Source: Sulfurimonas sp.
GTDB taxonomy: Bacteria > Campylobacterota > Campylobacteria > Campylobacterales > Sulfurimonadaceae
Length of the DNA stretch: 20,528 bases
Assembly (NCBI GenBank): GCA_030673275.1
Contig: DAOVJL010000002.1
Coordinates: forward strand, 1 to 20,528
Direction of reading: 5' to 3'
A program made the translations under genes and the position numbers. Each line of letters opens with the position of its first letter. Position 1 is the stretch's first letter. The notes under the pieces were generated by a model. The model ran no database searches, was not told the origin of the DNA, and saw only the letters and a list, made by a program, of their open reading frames with translations. Shown piece after piece: positions 1 through 7,851 of this stretch.

Positions 1-1038
1 AGTGTTGGGCATGCAAACGATAGAGTTAATGCTGCTATTTGTAAACAACTCTCTGATATTACACATACTTCAAACCTTTATTATATTGCACCACAAGCTC
101 GTGCGGCAGAGAAACTAGTTGTCGCTTCGGGTTATGATATGCAGTGCTTTTTTGGAAACAGTGGAGCTGAAGCGAACGAGGGGGCTATTAAAATTGCCAG
201 AAAATTTGGTGAAAGTGATGGAGAGATTAAAAGATACAAGATAATAACTCTGCAACACTCATTTCACGGTAGAACAATCACAACAGTAAAAGCAACCGGG
301 CAAGAAGCTATGCATAACTACTTTGGACCATTCCCTGATGGCTTTGTGTATGCTGATAGTATTTCAGACGTAGAGGCTCTGCTTGATGATCATACATGTG
401 CAGTTATGATAGAGTTAGTTCAGGGTGAGGGCGGAGTTCAGCCCCAAGACAAAGAGGAAGTTCAGGTATTAGCAAAACTACTGAAATCAAAAAATATTCT
501 GCTTATGGTTGATGAAGTTCAAACAGGTGGATATAGAATGGGTGAGTTCTTAGCTTCAAATGTTTATGAGATAGAGCCGGATGTTGTAACTTTAGCAAAA
601 GGTATCGGTGGCGGTGTTCCTGTCGGTGTTGTTATGACATCTTTAAAAGATGTTTTAAGTGCCGGAGACCACGGTTCTACTTTTGGTGGAAATTTTTTAA
701 GTGCTACTGCTGTATGTGAAGTTATGAATATTTTGGATGAGTATAAAAAGAGTGGAGAGCTAGAGTCTACAGTTACTTACTTCAATACCGAACTTGAAAA
801 GTTTTATAGCGCTCATAGAAATCTGTTTACATCCAAAGTCGGTATAGGTTTAATGTGTGGACTTCGTGTTAAAAATGCCGATACATTAAGCTCTATAATA
901 GAAAATGCGAAAGAAAATGGTGTTATGGCTTTAAAAGCCGGAAGAAATACTTTAAGATTTTTACCACCGCTTACAATTACAAAAGAGGAAATTGATGAAG
1001 GTTTTAAATCTCTCACTAACGCTGTTAGTTCTTTGTAG
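1..1038 (+). CDS. argD: Acetylornithine aminotransferase, 5' end outside the window
   Basis: PLP-dependent class III aminotransferase of arginine biosynthesis, interconverting N-acetylornithine and N-acetylglutamate semialdehyde in the cytoplasm. The frame is open from base 1, so the true start lies upstream; 345 codons are present. Visible family features are the FFGNSGAEANEGAIKIAR phosphate-binding segment, the SFHGRT motif, ELVQGEGGV, the DEVQTG motif holding the PLP-ring aspartate, the Schiff-base lysine in TLAKGIGGG, and STFGGN near the second phosphate contact. The segment after DEVQTG reads GYRMGEF where many homologues have GxGRTG, a modest variation. The C-terminus is intact and ends at TAG. 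The last 44 bp also encode the signal peptide of the next gene. Other class III aminotransferases (ornithine, GABA) share these motifs, so the substrate is inferred from overall similarity. Confidence 0.9.
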   Translation, partial: SVGHANDRVNAAICKQLSDITHTSNLYYIAPQARAAEKLVVASGYDMQCFFGNSGAEANEGAIKIARKFGESDGEIKRYKIITLQHSFHGRTITTVKATGQEAMHNYFGPFPDGFVYADSISDVEALLDDHTCAVMIELVQGEGGVQPQDKEEVQVLAKLLKSKNILLMVDEVQTGGYRMGEFLASNVYEIEPDVVTLAKGIGGGVPVGVVMTSLKDVLSAGDHGSTFGGNFLSATAVCEVMNILDEYKKSGELESTVTYFNTELEKFYSAHRNLFTSKVGIGLMCGLRVKNADTLSSIIENAKENGVMALKAGRNTLRFLPPLTITKEEIDEGFKSLTNAVSSL

Positions 1039-2215
1039 CAGTTTACTTTTAGCTGAAGATGAAAAGCTAGATAGATATATTTCTGAGAATAAAAAAGAGC
1101 AGTTTAAATATGATTATGAAAAAAATGAGGCTGAGAGTTCTAAGCTTCGTGACTCATGGATAGCTCCTCTTAATCTGAACTATAGTTATTCAAAAAGTAA
1201 TCCGTATGATAATGAACAGACCAAGCAAAACAGTAGTATAAGTATGGATCAGCCTATTTTTCAAAGTGGCGGAATCTACTATGGTATTAAATTTGCAGAA
1301 GCTTCTAAGGTTTACTCAAATTACTCTGTGGAAGTTACAAAAAGAAAGTTAGTAAAAGATGCTATCTCTCTTTTAATGCAGATAAAACAGATGGACTTGA
1401 AGATAAGCAAGCAAAATCTTCAAATAAAAAACTCTGAGATAAATCTTGCACAGAAAAAAGAGGACTACTTAAATGGTCAACTTGATTCTGGATTTTTAGA
1501 CAACGCAATAATAGAGAGAAATATTGTTATTCAATCCCTTTATGATATTCAAACAAACAAAGAGAGACTTATATCAAAGTTTCAAGCCATAAGTGATATG
1601 AACCATGAAGATGCATATGTTCCAAAACTAAAACTATTAAGCCAAAAGGAGTTCTTGAAACATAATATTGTTTTAGGCATGTCAGAGAGTGAGATAAATA
1701 GAAACAGATACAATAAAGATGTAACAGTTGCAAAATATCTTCCTCGCGTAAATCTAACTGCCGGCTATAACTGGCAAGAGAGTAAAGATCAGCAATTTAT
1801 ACCGGGTTCTGCAAGTATCTCTAATCAAACAAACTACTATAACTACGGTTTTAAAGTATATATGCCATTAGATATAAATACATTTACAGATATCCAATCA
1901 TCCAGAGTGGATTACTTAAAATCACAGCTTGTCGTAGAAGATAGAAAAAGAGAGTTAAAAGCAATTTTTGAACAGGTTATGCAAAATATAGAGAATTTTG
2001 AGAAAAAAAAGCAGCTAAGTGTTGAAAACAGAGATATCTACGAAAAATTATTAGCTGATACAAAAGAGCTTTTTGCTGCCGGATATAAAACAGAGTATGA
2101 TGTTGAGCTTTTACAAAATTCGGTTGAGATTCAAAAAAGTGATGTAGAAATTTTTGAGATAGATAAACAGTTGGAGTTATTAAACCTTTACGAGATGTAT
2201 AAAAGTGAAGTTTAG
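995..2215 (+). CDS. TolC-family outer-membrane efflux protein
   Basis: Probable outer-membrane channel of the TolC/OEP family, used with an inner-membrane pump and periplasmic adaptor for efflux or type I secretion; no such partners are in the window. The product is 406 aa. Residues 1-20 form a signal peptide (MKVLNLSLTLLVLCSSLLLA, then EDEK). The rest is long, polar and mostly helical with two similar halves, and includes the IFQSGGIYYG segment and a KxxPRVNLTAGY-like strand, both typical of the family. An in-frame TTG lies at 992, but the AGGAA at 986-990 is better spaced for ATG 995. The start is in the +2 frame inside argD, overlapping by 44 bp, so the two are co-translated or at least co-transcribed. 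It is slightly shorter than E. coli TolC. The transported substrate cannot be inferred. Confidence 0.85.
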   Translation: MKVLNLSLTLLVLCSSLLLAEDEKLDRYISENKKEQFKYDYEKNEAESSKLRDSWIAPLNLNYSYSKSNPYDNEQTKQNSSISMDQPIFQSGGIYYGIKFAEASKVYSNYSVEVTKRKLVKDAISLLMQIKQMDLKISKQNLQIKNSEINLAQKKEDYLNGQLDSGFLDNAIIERNIVIQSLYDIQTNKERLISKFQAISDMNHEDAYVPKLKLLSQKEFLKHNIVLGMSESEINRNRYNKDVTVAKYLPRVNLTAGYNWQESKDQQFIPGSASISNQTNYYNYGFKVYMPLDINTFTDIQSSRVDYLKSQLVVEDRKRELKAIFEQVMQNIENFEKKKQLSVENRDIYEKLLADTKELFAAGYKTEYDVELLQNSVEIQKSDVEIFEIDKQLELLNLYEMYKSEV

Positions 2216-3194
2216 TGAATATATGAGCAAATGGCTCTATGGTGAAGATGGTTATTATGCAACTTACAAAAATATAGGAAAAAGTGGAGATTTCTACACG
2301 GCAGTTAGTACAAGCAAGTTTTTTGGCGGAACTATTGCAAAGCATATAATCTCTTTAGTTGATGATGGTTTCTTAGCTAAAAATGGCACAGTTTGTGAGA
2401 TAGGTGCCCATCATGGGTATTTTTTAGCTGATGTAATCGAGTTTATATATACACTTAGACCAAAATTATTAGATACTCTGAATTTTGTAATTATTGAAAG
2501 ATTTAATGAGCTTCAAGAGTTTCAAAAGAACTATTTTGACGAGTCTTTTGGAGATGTTGTTTCATTAACTCACTATAAATCTCTGAGTGAATTAAAGTGT
2601 GATAACGCTTTTTTTGTAGCAAATGAGATATTTGATGCATTTCCTTGTGAACTTTACTATAAGGGTAAAACAGGCAGAGTTGATGAGCACAATATAGAGT
2701 TCGACGAAGATAATGAGTGGGTTAAGAGCAAGGCAGAGAAATATCATAAAGACAGAGGCGAGATAGCTATCGGATATGAAGAGTTCGCTCGTGAGATGTC
2801 CGCTACATGTAAGAAGTTTGAGTTTATGAGTTTTGACTATGGAGAGATGGTTGCTCGTCCTGATTTTTCATTAAGAGTTTACACAAAACATAAAGTAATT
2901 CCATTTTTTGACAAAGAGATAAAAAGAGATGAGCTATTTGCAAAATCTGACATAACTTATGATGTAACATTTGGGCATGTAAAAGATGCTTACAGCGAAG
3001 CAGGAGTGGAGTTTATAGAGCTAAAGGCTCAGATGGTAGCACTTGTAGATATGGGGATTCTAGACCTTTTGGAAATACTAAAAGATAATGTTGAAGAAAA
3101 TATATATAAACAAGAATTAGAGAAAGCGAAGATGCTGATAATGCCTAACTTTTTAGGTGAGAGATTTAAGATGATAAGGTTTAGAAAACAATAA
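2205..3194 (+). CDS. MidA/NDUFAF7-family SAM-dependent methyltransferase
   Basis: Class I SAM-dependent methyltransferase of the family COG1565/DUF185, whose mitochondrial member NDUFAF7 methylates an arginine of complex I; the bacterial substrate is not established. The N-terminus carries the family's GYYATY and GDFYTAVSTSKFFGG motifs (residues 16-42). SAM-binding motif I appears as VCEIGAHHGYF (about 63-73), followed by ANEIFDAFP near 139-147, the counterpart of the ANEWFDALP motif. The product is 329 aa. The start is GTG at 2205, which overlaps the end of the TolC-like gene by 11 bp; ATG 2223 is a possible alternative but would remove part of the conserved N-terminus. It is the last gene of the argD run. 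Confidence 0.85.
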   Translation: MKFSEYMSKWLYGEDGYYATYKNIGKSGDFYTAVSTSKFFGGTIAKHIISLVDDGFLAKNGTVCEIGAHHGYFLADVIEFIYTLRPKLLDTLNFVIIERFNELQEFQKNYFDESFGDVVSLTHYKSLSELKCDNAFFVANEIFDAFPCELYYKGKTGRVDEHNIEFDEDNEWVKSKAEKYHKDRGEIAIGYEEFAREMSATCKKFEFMSFDYGEMVARPDFSLRVYTKHKVIPFFDKEIKRDELFAKSDITYDVTFGHVKDAYSEAGVEFIELKAQMVALVDMGILDLLEILKDNVEENIYKQELEKAKMLIMPNFLGERFKMIRFRKQ

Positions 3195-3213
3195 CTTATT
3201 TTTATAAATGATG

Positions 3214-3251
3214 TTTAACATGTGAAATTAATTTATTCATATGTCAATAAA
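3214..3251. terminator. AT-rich hairpin between convergent genes, possible bidirectional terminator
   Basis: ACATGTGAA (3218-3226) can pair with TTCATATGT (3236-3244) in a 9-bp stem with one G-T pair and a 9-nt loop. TTTA at 3214-3217 and TAAA at 3248-3251 can extend it across a 3-nt bulge. It sits in the 59-bp gap between the convergent methyltransferase gene and pilT, where a terminator is expected. The stem is AT-rich and no strong U-tract follows on either strand, so the call is weak. Confidence 0.3.
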
Positions 3252-3253
3252 CT

Positions 3254-4339
3254 TTATAGATTGACTATAATTTTAATCAGCTCTTCAGGTCTGTTTGAGT
3301 TTTTAATAGCATGTTCTTTTGTAATAATTTTTTTTCTTAGCAGCTCTACAAGTTCATCAGTCTGCGTAGTCATATGCGTTTCGTTTTGATTTAGTTGCAT
3401 TTGAGAGTAAATCTGATGAACTTTATCCTCTCTAACAAGATTATTAACAGCTGGATTGGATATAAGAACCTCTTGGGTAGCTACCTTACCACCACCGATT
3501 CTTGGAATAAGAGATTGTGAAATAACAGCAACTAAAGAAGATGAAAGTTGTGCTCTAACCTGTGGTTGTTCTCCTGCATCATAAACATCAATAATACGGT
3601 TAATTGTTCCCGGCGCAGAGTTTGTATGAAGTGTTCCAAACACAAGGTGACCGGTTTCAGCGGCGGTAAGAGCAGCAGAAATAGTCTCTTTATCTCTCAT
3701 TTCCCCGATTAGTATAACATCCGGATCTTGTCTAAGTGCATACTTTAGTGCAGTTGAGAAAGATGCTGTATCACCTTCAGAAACATCTCTTTGAGAAAAT
3801 AGAGACTTTATGTTTGTATGTACAAACTCGACAGGGTCTTCAACGGTAATAATATGTCTTCTTTCATTTATGTTAATCTCATGAAGCATTGAAGCAAGTG
3901 TTGTTGATTTACCACTACCTGTTGGACCAGTTACAAGGATAAGCCCTTTCTCTTTTTTAACAAGTTCTTTAAAAATAGGGTTATTATTATACTCTTCAAG
4001 TGTTGGTATATCTATTGGAATCATACGAAATGCACAACCGATACCGGCAATAGTACGATAGTAGTTTGCACGAAAACGACCAATATTATCCAGCTCAAAT
4101 GAGAAGTCAAGCTCGTTATGCTCTTCAAAAACTTTCTTTTGTTTATCTTCTATAAGGGCATAAGCCATCTCTTCTATCTCATCTGCATCTAAAATAGGCA
4201 AATTTAGAGGTTTTAACTCTTTATCTATTCTAATCTGCGGTTCACTCCCCGGAACAAGATGAAGATCTGATGAATCAAAGTGTAAAACACTCTTAAGTAG
4301 TTTTTTTATATCAATTGTTTTTTTTGAATCTTGACCCAT
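3254..4339 (-). CDS. pilT: Type IV pilus retraction ATPase PilT
   Basis: Hexameric cytoplasmic ATPase of the PilT/GspE superfamily that powers depolymerisation of type IV pili and twitching motility. The 361-aa product has the N-terminal PAS-like half with SDLHLVPGSEPQIRIDKEL (24-42), Walker A GPTGSGKST (138-146), an Asp box TVEDPVEF (165-172), Walker B ILIGEMRD (209-216) with the catalytic Glu, and a His box TGHLVFGTLHTNSA (229-242). AIGEMRD/IGEMRD and the 350-370 aa length fit PilT better than PilB, which has a longer N-terminus and a tetracysteine site, absent here. A PilU-type paralogue cannot be excluded. An AAGG box (4347-4350) lies 7 nt ahead of the ATG. No pilus structural genes are nearby. 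Confidence 0.9.
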   Translation of the reverse strand: MGQDSKKTIDIKKLLKSVLHFDSSDLHLVPGSEPQIRIDKELKPLNLPILDADEIEEMAYALIEDKQKKVFEEHNELDFSFELDNIGRFRANYYRTIAGIGCAFRMIPIDIPTLEEYNNNPIFKELVKKEKGLILVTGPTGSGKSTTLASMLHEININERRHIITVEDPVEFVHTNIKSLFSQRDVSEGDTASFSTALKYALRQDPDVILIGEMRDKETISAALTAAETGHLVFGTLHTNSAPGTINRIIDVYDAGEQPQVRAQLSSSLVAVISQSLIPRIGGGKVATQEVLISNPAVNNLVREDKVHQIYSQMQLNQNETHMTTQTDELVELLRKKIITKEHAIKNSNRPEELIKIIVNL

Positions 4340-4364
4340 AGTAATACCTTTTTATATTTAATTT

Positions 4365-4395
4365 ATTATATCTAAACTCTGACATTAAATGCCAA
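4365..4395 (-). promoter_or_regulatory. Candidate sigma-70 promoter for pilT
   Basis: On the minus strand a perfect TATAAT occupies 4365-4370, and TTGGCA (5 of 6 to the -35 consensus) occupies 4390-4395, separated by 19 bp, slightly longer than ideal. The implied start point falls about 15-20 bp ahead of the pilT ribosome-binding site. This would let pilT be expressed independently of gatC just upstream. Confidence 0.45.
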
Positions 4396-4403
4396 ACTTT
4401 ATG

Positions 4404-4694
4404 TTATTCTATAATTTTAGGAACAATAAAGAAATGGTCACCACTTTGAGGTGCATTTTTAAGTATATCATTATTTATTTCAGCATTACATGAAGGCTTG
4501 TCTTCTCTAAGCATAGTTGCTTCATCATTCATCGCAAAGTTATCATCTACACCATCTGTGTTTAATTCACTTAGATTGTCAACAAAGCTAACTATTTCAG
4601 ACAGTTGTCCTATTATCTCTTCTCTTTTATTATCTGAAACTTTTAAAAATGATAGTTTTTCTAATTTTGTTAATAGTGCGTCATCTACTTGCAT
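4404..4694 (-). CDS. gatC: Asp-tRNA(Asn)/Glu-tRNA(Gln) amidotransferase subunit C
   Basis: Small subunit of the GatCAB amidotransferase, which converts misacylated Glu-tRNA(Gln) or Asp-tRNA(Asn) to the correct amide form; GatC wraps around and stabilises GatA and GatB. At 96 aa it has the usual family length. The pattern is typical: N-terminal helix with LTKLEKLSFLKVSDNKRE, then IVSFVDNLSELNTDGVDD, then MLREDKPS and the C-terminal NAPQSGDHFFIVPKIIE. CCTTT at 4701-4705 gives an AAAGG ribosome site 6 nt ahead of the ATG. gatA and gatB are not in the window, which is common in this phylum. The gene lies 64 bp ahead of pilT on the same strand. Confidence 0.92.
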   Translation of the reverse strand: MQVDDALLTKLEKLSFLKVSDNKREEIIGQLSEIVSFVDNLSELNTDGVDDNFAMNDEATMLREDKPSCNAEINNDILKNAPQSGDHFFIVPKIIE

Positions 4695-4819
4695 TATATG
4701 CCTTTAAATATTTTAATAGGATTGTAACAAAAAAAATCTATCAATTTGATGAAACTTTAACAAACTATGCGATATTATTTCTACAATTTTTAATTATTGT
4801 ATAAAATGAAGGAACACTT

Positions 4820-5407
4820 TTGAGCTTAAAAGATAATATCAGCATGGTAAAAGAGGAGTTAAACTCCGAAGAAAAGTTTTTTGAAAAAGCGGTTATGACT
4901 GAAAAGTTTGTAAAAAAATATAAAAAACTGATGATAGCTTCAGTTGTGGCAATAGTTCTAGTTGTTAGTGCAAATATAGTTTATGATGCAAATGAAAATT
5001 CTAAAATAACTGCTGCTAATGTGGCGCTAACTAAACTTACTAAAGATTCCAAAGACGCTCACGCTCTTAGTGAATTAAAAACTTCAAGCCCAGAACTATA
5101 TAATGTTTGGATATTTTCACAAGCAGTAGCGAATAAAGATTTAGAATCAATCAAAAATATGAAAAATTCAAAGACATTAATTATTGATGATTTGGCAAAT
5201 TATGAATTAGCTACAGATGCCGGTTCACTAGAGGAATATGCTTCTGCGCAGGATGCAATATATAGAGATTTAGCTTTAGTTCAGAGTGCAGTTATGTTAC
5301 TAGAGGTAAATAAAATAGAAGAAGCGCATAATAAACTTTTAAAAGTTTCACAAGACTCTTCTCTAAATAAATTAGTGAAAACTCTTCTTCACTACGGCAT
5401 TAAGTAA
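4820..5407 (+). CDS. YfgM-like single-pass membrane protein with helical-repeat periplasmic domain
   Basis: Predicted inner-membrane protein of 195 aa: a charged cytoplasmic N-terminus (1-36), one membrane segment (about 37-55), and a helical, alanine- and leucine-rich extracytoplasmic domain that looks like degenerate tetratricopeptide repeats. This architecture and size match YfgM (ancillary SecYEG subunit, TPR_21 family), which hands proteins from the translocon to periplasmic chaperones. The next gene, 4 bp downstream, is a BamB-like lipoprotein, and yfgM-bamB is the E. coli order, which strengthens the inference. The start is TTG at 4820 with AAGGA at 4809-4813 six nt upstream; no in-frame ATG is available before codon 9. 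Function by homology is not proven: sequence identity is clearly low. Confidence 0.65.
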   Translation: MSLKDNISMVKEELNSEEKFFEKAVMTEKFVKKYKKLMIASVVAIVLVVSANIVYDANENSKITAANVALTKLTKDSKDAHALSELKTSSPELYNVWIFSQAVANKDLESIKNMKNSKTLIIDDLANYELATDAGSLEEYASAQDAIYRDLALVQSAVMLLEVNKIEEAHNKLLKVSQDSSLNKLVKTLLHYGIK

Positions 5408-5411
5408 TATT

Positions 5412-6407
5412 TTGAAATTTTTATTTTTATTTTTAATAACATTAAGTGCTACTATTTTTACTGCATGTAGTTCAAAAGAAGTATTTAAACCCACTAATGT
5501 TGTTGATAATTGGGAGCATTCTGGAAATAGTGAAGTGTTGATCAAAAACATTTCACCTGATGCTGCACTAGTTGAAGATCAAAAAGTACTGGCACTGGAT
5601 AAAGTTTTAGATATAAAAATCCCTGAGAGTAATAAACTTTTAGGATACAGTAACGGTTGGGTAATCAGTGCAAGTATTGATGGAAGCTTAACACTTCATT
5701 CTGCTCAAGATGGCACAAAAGTAGAAAAATTTGAGCTTAAGAGAACAGTTGCAACTGCAGGTGTTAAAGATGATGTATTAGCAGTTCTTTTTACAAATAA
5801 TGAGATGGCTTTATACTCAATAGCAAATAAAACACTACTTTTAAAAGAGCAGGGTGATGCACCTATAGTTATAAATGCTAAAATAGTAAAACCATACTTT
5901 AGAGATGATATTGTTATCTTTTCAACACTTGATGGAAAGATTGTTGTTATTAATTCAAAAATAAAAAAGAAACTAAGAACTATTATTGTTAGTAGTGAAG
6001 ACTATTTTAATAATATTATTTATTTTAACTTGGTTAATAATAAGATTATTACTGCTACAGGACATAAATTACTCTCTTTAGCTGAGCAAGAGATCAGGGT
6101 TAGCTACGATATTAGAAGTGTTGCAAGTGATGATAAAAATGTTTTTATAGCAACAAAACAGGGTGAAATTATCTCTTTAACATCAGAACTTCAACAAAAT
6201 GCAAAACTAAAATTTCCTTTCGCTCACTTTTTGGGAATGATAGTCAGTAATGATAAATTATATGCCTTAGAAAAAGAGGGTTATATTATTGAAATATCAA
6301 AAGATTTTTCAAAGCATAGTATTTATGATGTAAATGTTGATGATGGATATGTGTTTATCTCTGATAAAATTTTCTATGTAGGTGATGAATACATCTCAGT
6401 AAAGTAG
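5412..6407 (+). CDS. BamB-like beta-propeller lipoprotein
   Basis: Probable lipoprotein of 331 aa. Residues 1-18 form a signal peptide ending in FTAC, with Cys19 as the lipidation site. The rest shows six or seven repeats of about 40 residues with the pattern hydrophobic strand, short turn with D/N-G, hydrophobic strand, for example ISASIDGSLTLHS, IVIFSTLDGKIVVIN, VFIATKQGEIISL and LYALEKEGYIIEI, typical of PQQ-type propellers. BamB of the outer-membrane assembly complex has this form (about 390 aa, eight blades), so this would be a shorter version. The start is TTG at 5412. Position just after a YfgM-like gene supports a role in envelope protein assembly, but a different propeller function remains possible. 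Confidence 0.65.
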   Translation: MKFLFLFLITLSATIFTACSSKEVFKPTNVVDNWEHSGNSEVLIKNISPDAALVEDQKVLALDKVLDIKIPESNKLLGYSNGWVISASIDGSLTLHSAQDGTKVEKFELKRTVATAGVKDDVLAVLFTNNEMALYSIANKTLLLKEQGDAPIVINAKIVKPYFRDDIVIFSTLDGKIVVINSKIKKKLRTIIVSSEDYFNNIIYFNLVNNKIITATGHKLLSLAEQEIRVSYDIRSVASDDKNVFIATKQGEIISLTSELQQNAKLKFPFAHFLGMIVSNDKLYALEKEGYIIEISKDFSKHSIYDVNVDDGYVFISDKIFYVGDEYISVK

Positions 6408-6415
6408 TGCGTCCT

Positions 6416-6421
6416 GGGAGG
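6416..6421 (+). promoter_or_regulatory. Strong ribosome-binding site of the recombinase gene
   Basis: GGGAGG at 6416-6421 lies 8 nt ahead of ATG 6430 and fixes the start. It is within a short GC-richer patch (about 6407-6428) that stands out in this AT-rich sequence. CCT at 6413-6415 could pair with AGG of the site, but only through three base pairs with a tiny loop, so no real switch is proposed. Confidence 0.7.
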
Positions 6422-6429
6422 TTTCTGCT

Positions 6430-7257
6430 ATGTCAAAAGAGCTAGAGGCTTTTATAGAGTATATTACTGTTATAAGAGCGCTTAGTAAAAAAAGTATTCA
6501 AGCGTATCAGAGTGATTTAAACACTCTGGAAGAAACACTTCAAAAACCTCTTATTAAACTAGATTCAAAAGCTCTTTTAAATGCTTTGAGCAGTTATAAA
6601 AATAAAAGAACTTTAAATAGAAAACTCTCATCGGTTAATGCTTTTTTTGATTTTTGTTATAAAAGTCAATTTTTAGAAGAAAAAACAAAACTGAAATTTG
6701 CAAAAATTCCGAAACTCCTTCCTAAATTTCTGTCATATAAAGAGATACAAAATTCACTTCAATTAATTGATAGAAGCACAATATTAGGGCTTCGCGACTA
6801 TGCTTTAATACTATTTTTATATGCAACAGGAGCTAGAATAAGTGAGTGTTTAGCACTAGCTAGAGAAGATATAGAGGGTGATTGGCTCCATATAAGACAT
6901 GCCAAAGGTGAGAAAGAGCGTATAGTCCCAATAGCATCAGTTGCTAAAGAAGCTGTTGATACATACTTAAATGAGTTGAGTAAAGAAAATAAGTTTGTTT
7001 GGTGTAATTATAAGGGTGAAAGTTTGAGTCGTATATCTGCATATAAAATAACTCAAAAGTATTTGGGAGTATCTCCGCATGTTCTTCGCCACTCTTATGC
7101 AACATCACTTATTACAGGCGGAGCAGACCTGCGAGTTGTTCAGGAGCTTTTAGGTCATGCTTCGCTCTTAACTACACAGATTTATACACACATACAAAAG
7201 CAAGATCTCAAGGAGACGGTTGAAGTTTGTCATCCAATGGCTAAGGAAAACATATGA
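6430..7257 (+). CDS. Tyrosine recombinase, XerC/XerD-like
   Basis: Site-specific recombinase of the phage-integrase family, 275 aa. The N-terminal SAM-like DNA-binding domain (1-95) resembles Xer proteins (LSKKSIQAYQSDL). The catalytic domain has the complete set: Arg136 in GARISE, Lys159 in HAKGEKER, His217 and Arg220 in HVLRHSYAT, His243 in LLGHASLLTT, and nucleophile Tyr252 in QIYTH. Length and motif spacing fit XerC/XerD rather than a phage integrase. Campylobacterota usually resolve chromosome dimers with the longer XerH (about 360 aa in Helicobacter), so this could be an additional Xer or the sole one of this lineage. It is embedded in a chromosomal operon without mobile-element signatures. 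The stop overlaps the next start by 4 bp (ATGA). Confidence 0.85.
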   Translation: MSKELEAFIEYITVIRALSKKSIQAYQSDLNTLEETLQKPLIKLDSKALLNALSSYKNKRTLNRKLSSVNAFFDFCYKSQFLEEKTKLKFAKIPKLLPKFLSYKEIQNSLQLIDRSTILGLRDYALILFLYATGARISECLALAREDIEGDWLHIRHAKGEKERIVPIASVAKEAVDTYLNELSKENKFVWCNYKGESLSRISAYKITQKYLGVSPHVLRHSYATSLITGGADLRVVQELLGHASLLTTQIYTHIQKQDLKETVEVCHPMAKENI

Positions 7258-7721
7258 TAAATAACAGTTTTTTTTCTTTTGCTTTTTTAAACTCACTTTT
7301 TTTTGTGCAAAACAAGTGGCATCAGCATGGTGTATTTTTTCATACTCTTCGTGTTATATACTATGTTTTAAAAGCAGGTGAATTTAGGTTATTAGCTGCT
7401 TCGCTTTTGCATGATATTGGTAAGCCATTTACTGCTTATAAAAAAGATGATGAAGATATAGAGTTTGGCGAGTATAGTTTTACAGACCATGAAGAGAGAA
7501 GTTATCAGATAATAAAAAATTGGATTTTTATTAGTCAATATACAAAAGATATAGTTCGCTATCACTACCTAATAAGAGATATAAAAAAGAGTAAAACAGA
7601 GGACTTGCCAAGGTATGCTAGAAAACAAAAGATATGGGATGGATTGAATTTAGAGATAAAAGATGATTTAGCCAAGTTTTTGATTTATGATGATTTAGGC
7701 AAGGGTAAAAAAAGAAGATAA
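7254..7721 (+). CDS. HD-domain protein, putative phosphohydrolase
   Basis: Small HD-superfamily protein of 155 aa, probably a metal-dependent phosphohydrolase or nuclease-like enzyme. His30 (HTLRV), the His53-Asp54 pair in LLHDIGKPFTAY, His79 in FTDHEERS and His104 in YHYLIRD follow the order seen in HD domains, and the DIGKP...DHE arrangement resembles the HD domain fused to tRNA nucleotidyltransferases. An acidic DDLGKGK near the end may supply the last metal ligand. No other domain is present. Its ATG overlaps the recombinase stop by 4 bp, so the two are translationally coupled. Substrate unknown. Confidence 0.75.
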   Translation: MINNSFFSFAFLNSLFFVQNKWHQHGVFFHTLRVIYYVLKAGEFRLLAASLLHDIGKPFTAYKKDDEDIEFGEYSFTDHEERSYQIIKNWIFISQYTKDIVRYHYLIRDIKKSKTEDLPRYARKQKIWDGLNLEIKDDLAKFLIYDDLGKGKKRR

Positions 7722-7750
7722 TACTAACACTAATGTAACAAAATTAGTAT
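7721..7750. repeat. Inverted repeat ATACTAA / TTAGTAT after the HD gene
   Basis: ATACTAA (7721-7727) and TTAGTAT (7744-7750) are perfect inverted copies; alternatively ACTAAT (7729-7734) pairs with ATTAGT (7743-7748) around an 8-nt loop. The repeat starts at the last base of the HD gene's stop and lies in the 130-bp gap before the NosL-like gene. It may be a weak terminator or an operator; there is no clear U-tract. Confidence 0.3.
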
Positions 7751-7851
7751 AGAATAGTGATATACATAGTTTTTATTTAAATCAAAATCTGTTTATACAA
7801 AGTTAATTTTGCAGTAAGTTTGATTTTTCAAATAATATGGAGTTTTTAATA

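Noticed and set aside
6430..7257. Phage or genomic-island integrase
   Set aside because: Length and motif spacing are those of Xer proteins, no tRNA or attachment repeats flank it, and it sits inside a chromosomal operon with normal base composition.
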